NCBI RefSeq assembly: GCF_000430045.1 | Contig: NZ_KE387023.1 | Location: 342,253-374,737, forward strand | Length of the DNA stretch: 32,485 bases | Origin: Calidithermus chliarophilus DSM 9957 | GTDB taxonomy: Bacteria; Deinococcota; Deinococci; Deinococcales; Thermaceae | Direction of reading: 5' to 3' | In this document: positions 31,402 to 32,485 of the stretch, in pieces | Layout: each line of letters starts with the position of its first letter | Numbering within the stretch: position 1 is the first letter of the stretch | Made by a program: the position numbers and the translations under genes | The notes under the pieces: model-generated | Database searches by the model: none | Seen by the model: the letters and a program-made list of their open reading frames with translations, nothing else | Told to the model about the DNA's origin: nothing

Positions 31402-31971
31402 GTGTACCGGCAGCCTCGAGAAGCCTTTGAAGCCCGGGTCCATACCCTCGTGCACCGCATCTACGGGCAGATCTACCTGATCCCCGGCAGCGGCACCGCC
31501 GACCTGCTCAACGCCGAGGGCAAGCTCTACTTGCCGGTGACCGGCGCCATGCTCTACGAGGCGGGCCACAAGCACCCGCCCGAGGTGGACGAGCTCAAGG
31601 CCAGCAGCGCCTTCGTGGCCCTGCAAAAGACCCACCTGCGCTGGCTGGTGGGGGGCCGCCCGGCCACGCCCCGCACCTCCAAGGGCATGCTCGAGCAGAA
31701 GCGGCTGGCGCTGCTGTACGGCTCCTACCTGCTGGCCGGGTCGCTGGAGATCCCCAAGGGGGTGCGCCTGTCCGACTACCTCTCCTCCGCCAAGCCCTTC
31801 CAGACGCTGTACGCGGCAGGGCTGTACCTCCTCGAGCCGCACAAGCCCGTCGTGGAGCTCGCCCCCTACGAGACCTTCGAGTTCGTGACGGTCAACCTGC
31901 ACCAGGCCGAGGGGGTGGTGGAAGCCCCTTCGGGACAGGGGCAGGACACGAGGCTGACGCTGTTCGGTTAG
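31402..31971 (+). CDS. Conserved-looking protein of unknown function
   Basis: The 189-aa soluble protein starts at GTG 31402, 17 nt after the permease stop; TACAGT lies 6 nt upstream, so it may have its own leaderless mRNA instead of belonging to the ABC operon. Visible stretches are RIYGQIYLIPGSGTADLLNA, LYLPVTGAMLYEAGHKHPPE, a basic LQKTHLRWLVGGR and a hydrophobic LALLYGSYLLAG that is too short and mixed for a clear membrane helix. No signal peptide, Cys cluster or known motif was recognised. Codon use agrees with the neighbours. No function is offered. Confidence 0.7.
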   Translation: MYRQPREAFEARVHTLVHRIYGQIYLIPGSGTADLLNAEGKLYLPVTGAMLYEAGHKHPPEVDELKASSAFVALQKTHLRWLVGGRPATPRTSKGMLEQKRLALLYGSYLLAGSLEIPKGVRLSDYLSSAKPFQTLYAAGLYLLEPHKPVVELAPYETFEFVTVNLHQAEGVVEAPSGQGQDTRLTLFG

Positions 31972-31999
31972 GTCGCCGATAGCCGGACGCCGGGCGCGG

Positions 32000-32173
32000 G
32001 TCGTACGTCCGGCGTCGTACGTCTTACGTCGTACGCAAGACGCAAAACGCTAGACGCCATGGCCCCCGGCCCTCGACGCCGGCGGGGAGGAGTGTTCTTT
32101 TCACCACAGGCCACGAGCCACGAGCCGCCAGCTATCGACTATCGACTATCGACTATCAGCTATCGACTATCGA
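32000..32173. repeat. Heptanucleotide repeat array 5
   Basis: Nine units in phase at 32000-32062 (GTCGTAC, GTCCGGC, GTCGTAC, GTCTTAC, GTCGTAC, GCAAGAC, GCAAAAC, GCTAGAC, GCCATGG) are the reverse-strand forms of the CGTACGA and GCGTYTT words. A second block at 32111-32173 has CCACGAG x2, CCGCCAG, CTATCGA x3, CTATCAG and CTATCGA x2. Between them a terminator-like GGCGGGGAGGAGTGTTCTTTT resembles the second ppa terminator. It separates the 3' ends of two convergent genes. Confidence 0.92.
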
Positions 32174-32181
32174 CCAACCCA

Positions 32182-32485
32182 CTACCGCTTCAGCAGATAC
32201 ACGGTCAGCTCGCGGTTGTTGCGCAGTTGGACCTGGAACTCGAAGGGCTGGTACTCGGCGGCCTCGACCCTAAGGGTGTACTCGCCGGCCTCGAGGCCCT
32301 GGAACAGCACCTCTCCCCCGCTCTGAGCACCGACCTCGGTGCCGCCGCGGCTGAGCCGGACCTGGGCGCCGGCGATGCCGGTGTTGACCTTGAGCAAGCA
32401 GGGGCACAGCGCGTCGTTGCTGACCACGCCCACGCGCTCCTGGGGGGCGGCGGGCGGGGTGGAGGGGGTGGGGGTGGCCGGGGTG
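32182..32485 (-). CDS. PEGA-type surface domain protein, 5' end outside window
   Basis: The frame is open to the right edge, so this is the C-terminal ~100 residues of a larger protein. The visible start is a Pro/Thr/Ala linker (TPATPTPSTPPAAPQE). The rest resembles a PEGA or carboxypeptidase-regulatory beta-sandwich: TGIAGAQVRLSRGG, then VLFQGLEAGEYTLRVEAAEY and a final strand ELTVYLLKR. Such domains follow extracytoplasmic or kinase modules after Pro-rich linkers. A Cys pair, CPC, lies near the domain start. The GTG at 32433 is an internal codon if the upstream linker is part of the gene. Confidence 0.65.
   Translation of the reverse strand, partial: TPATPTPSTPPAAPQERVGVVSNDALCPCLLKVNTGIAGAQVRLSRGGTEVGAQSGGEVLFQGLEAGEYTLRVEAAEYQPFEFQVQLRNNRELTVYLLKR

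Overview
The window is high-GC bacterial DNA that looks like the family Thermaceae (Deinococcota), most likely a Meiothermus- or Calidithermus-type organism. This rests on the very frequent CTCGAG word, a LysW-type aminoadipate kinase (LysZ) of the Thermus lysine pathway, a pyrophosphatase and RecF that closely resemble remembered Thermus proteins, a GH57 branching enzyme, a poxvirus-like topoisomerase IB of the Deinococcus type, and many genes that appear leaderless (TANNNT -10 box 5-9 nt before the start codon). The genus is inference; no database search was possible.

Layout. 1-3.1 kb: end of a small membrane protein, topoisomerase IB (+), and MalQ amylomaltase (-) facing it across a heptanucleotide repeat array. 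3.1-9.8 kb: a 750-bp AT-richer leader region, then a 1349-aa lipoprotein with seven Cna-B/SpaA-like repeats (+) that converges on a 610-aa Ig-repeat lipoprotein with an HEXXH metallopeptidase-like domain (-); one perfect 18-bp palindrome lies between their stop codons. 10-16 kb (all -): hydroxybutyryl-CoA dehydrogenase, an EamA exporter, two overlapping DUF1990-like genes, a DUF402 protein, IlvE and a DciA-like protein. 16.1-19 kb (+): an ArsR-type regulator translationally coupled to a SulP transporter, then a TauE/SafE transporter. 19-23.4 kb: RecF (-), inorganic pyrophosphatase (+), and a GH57 glucan branching enzyme with a C-terminal helix-hairpin-helix domain (-). 23.5-24.6 kb: one IS630-family insertion sequence whose transposase is split by a -1 frame change. 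24.6-26.9 kb (-): a compact run of nucleotide housecleaning phosphatase, GNAT acetyltransferase, small membrane protein and LysZ. 27-32 kb (+): peptide-type ABC transporter genes (binding protein and two permeases, no ATPase inside the window) and a conserved-looking protein of unknown function; the window ends in a partial PEGA-type protein (-).

The most unusual structural signal is a set of intergenic composite arrays built from 7-bp words (GCGTYTT, CGTACGA/CGTAGGA, CTATCGA, CCACGAG, YATCAGC and relatives). They recur at about 1.5, 14.0, 20.3-20.5, 21.1 and 32.0-32.2 kb, mostly at gene 3' ends. One array has been entered by a 127-bp MITE-like palindromic element; another supplies the last four codons and the stop of the pyrophosphatase gene. 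MalQ and the branching enzyme, both glucan-metabolism genes, share an identical 14-bp sequence ending in their start codons. I found no tRNA, rRNA, CRISPR array or prophage.
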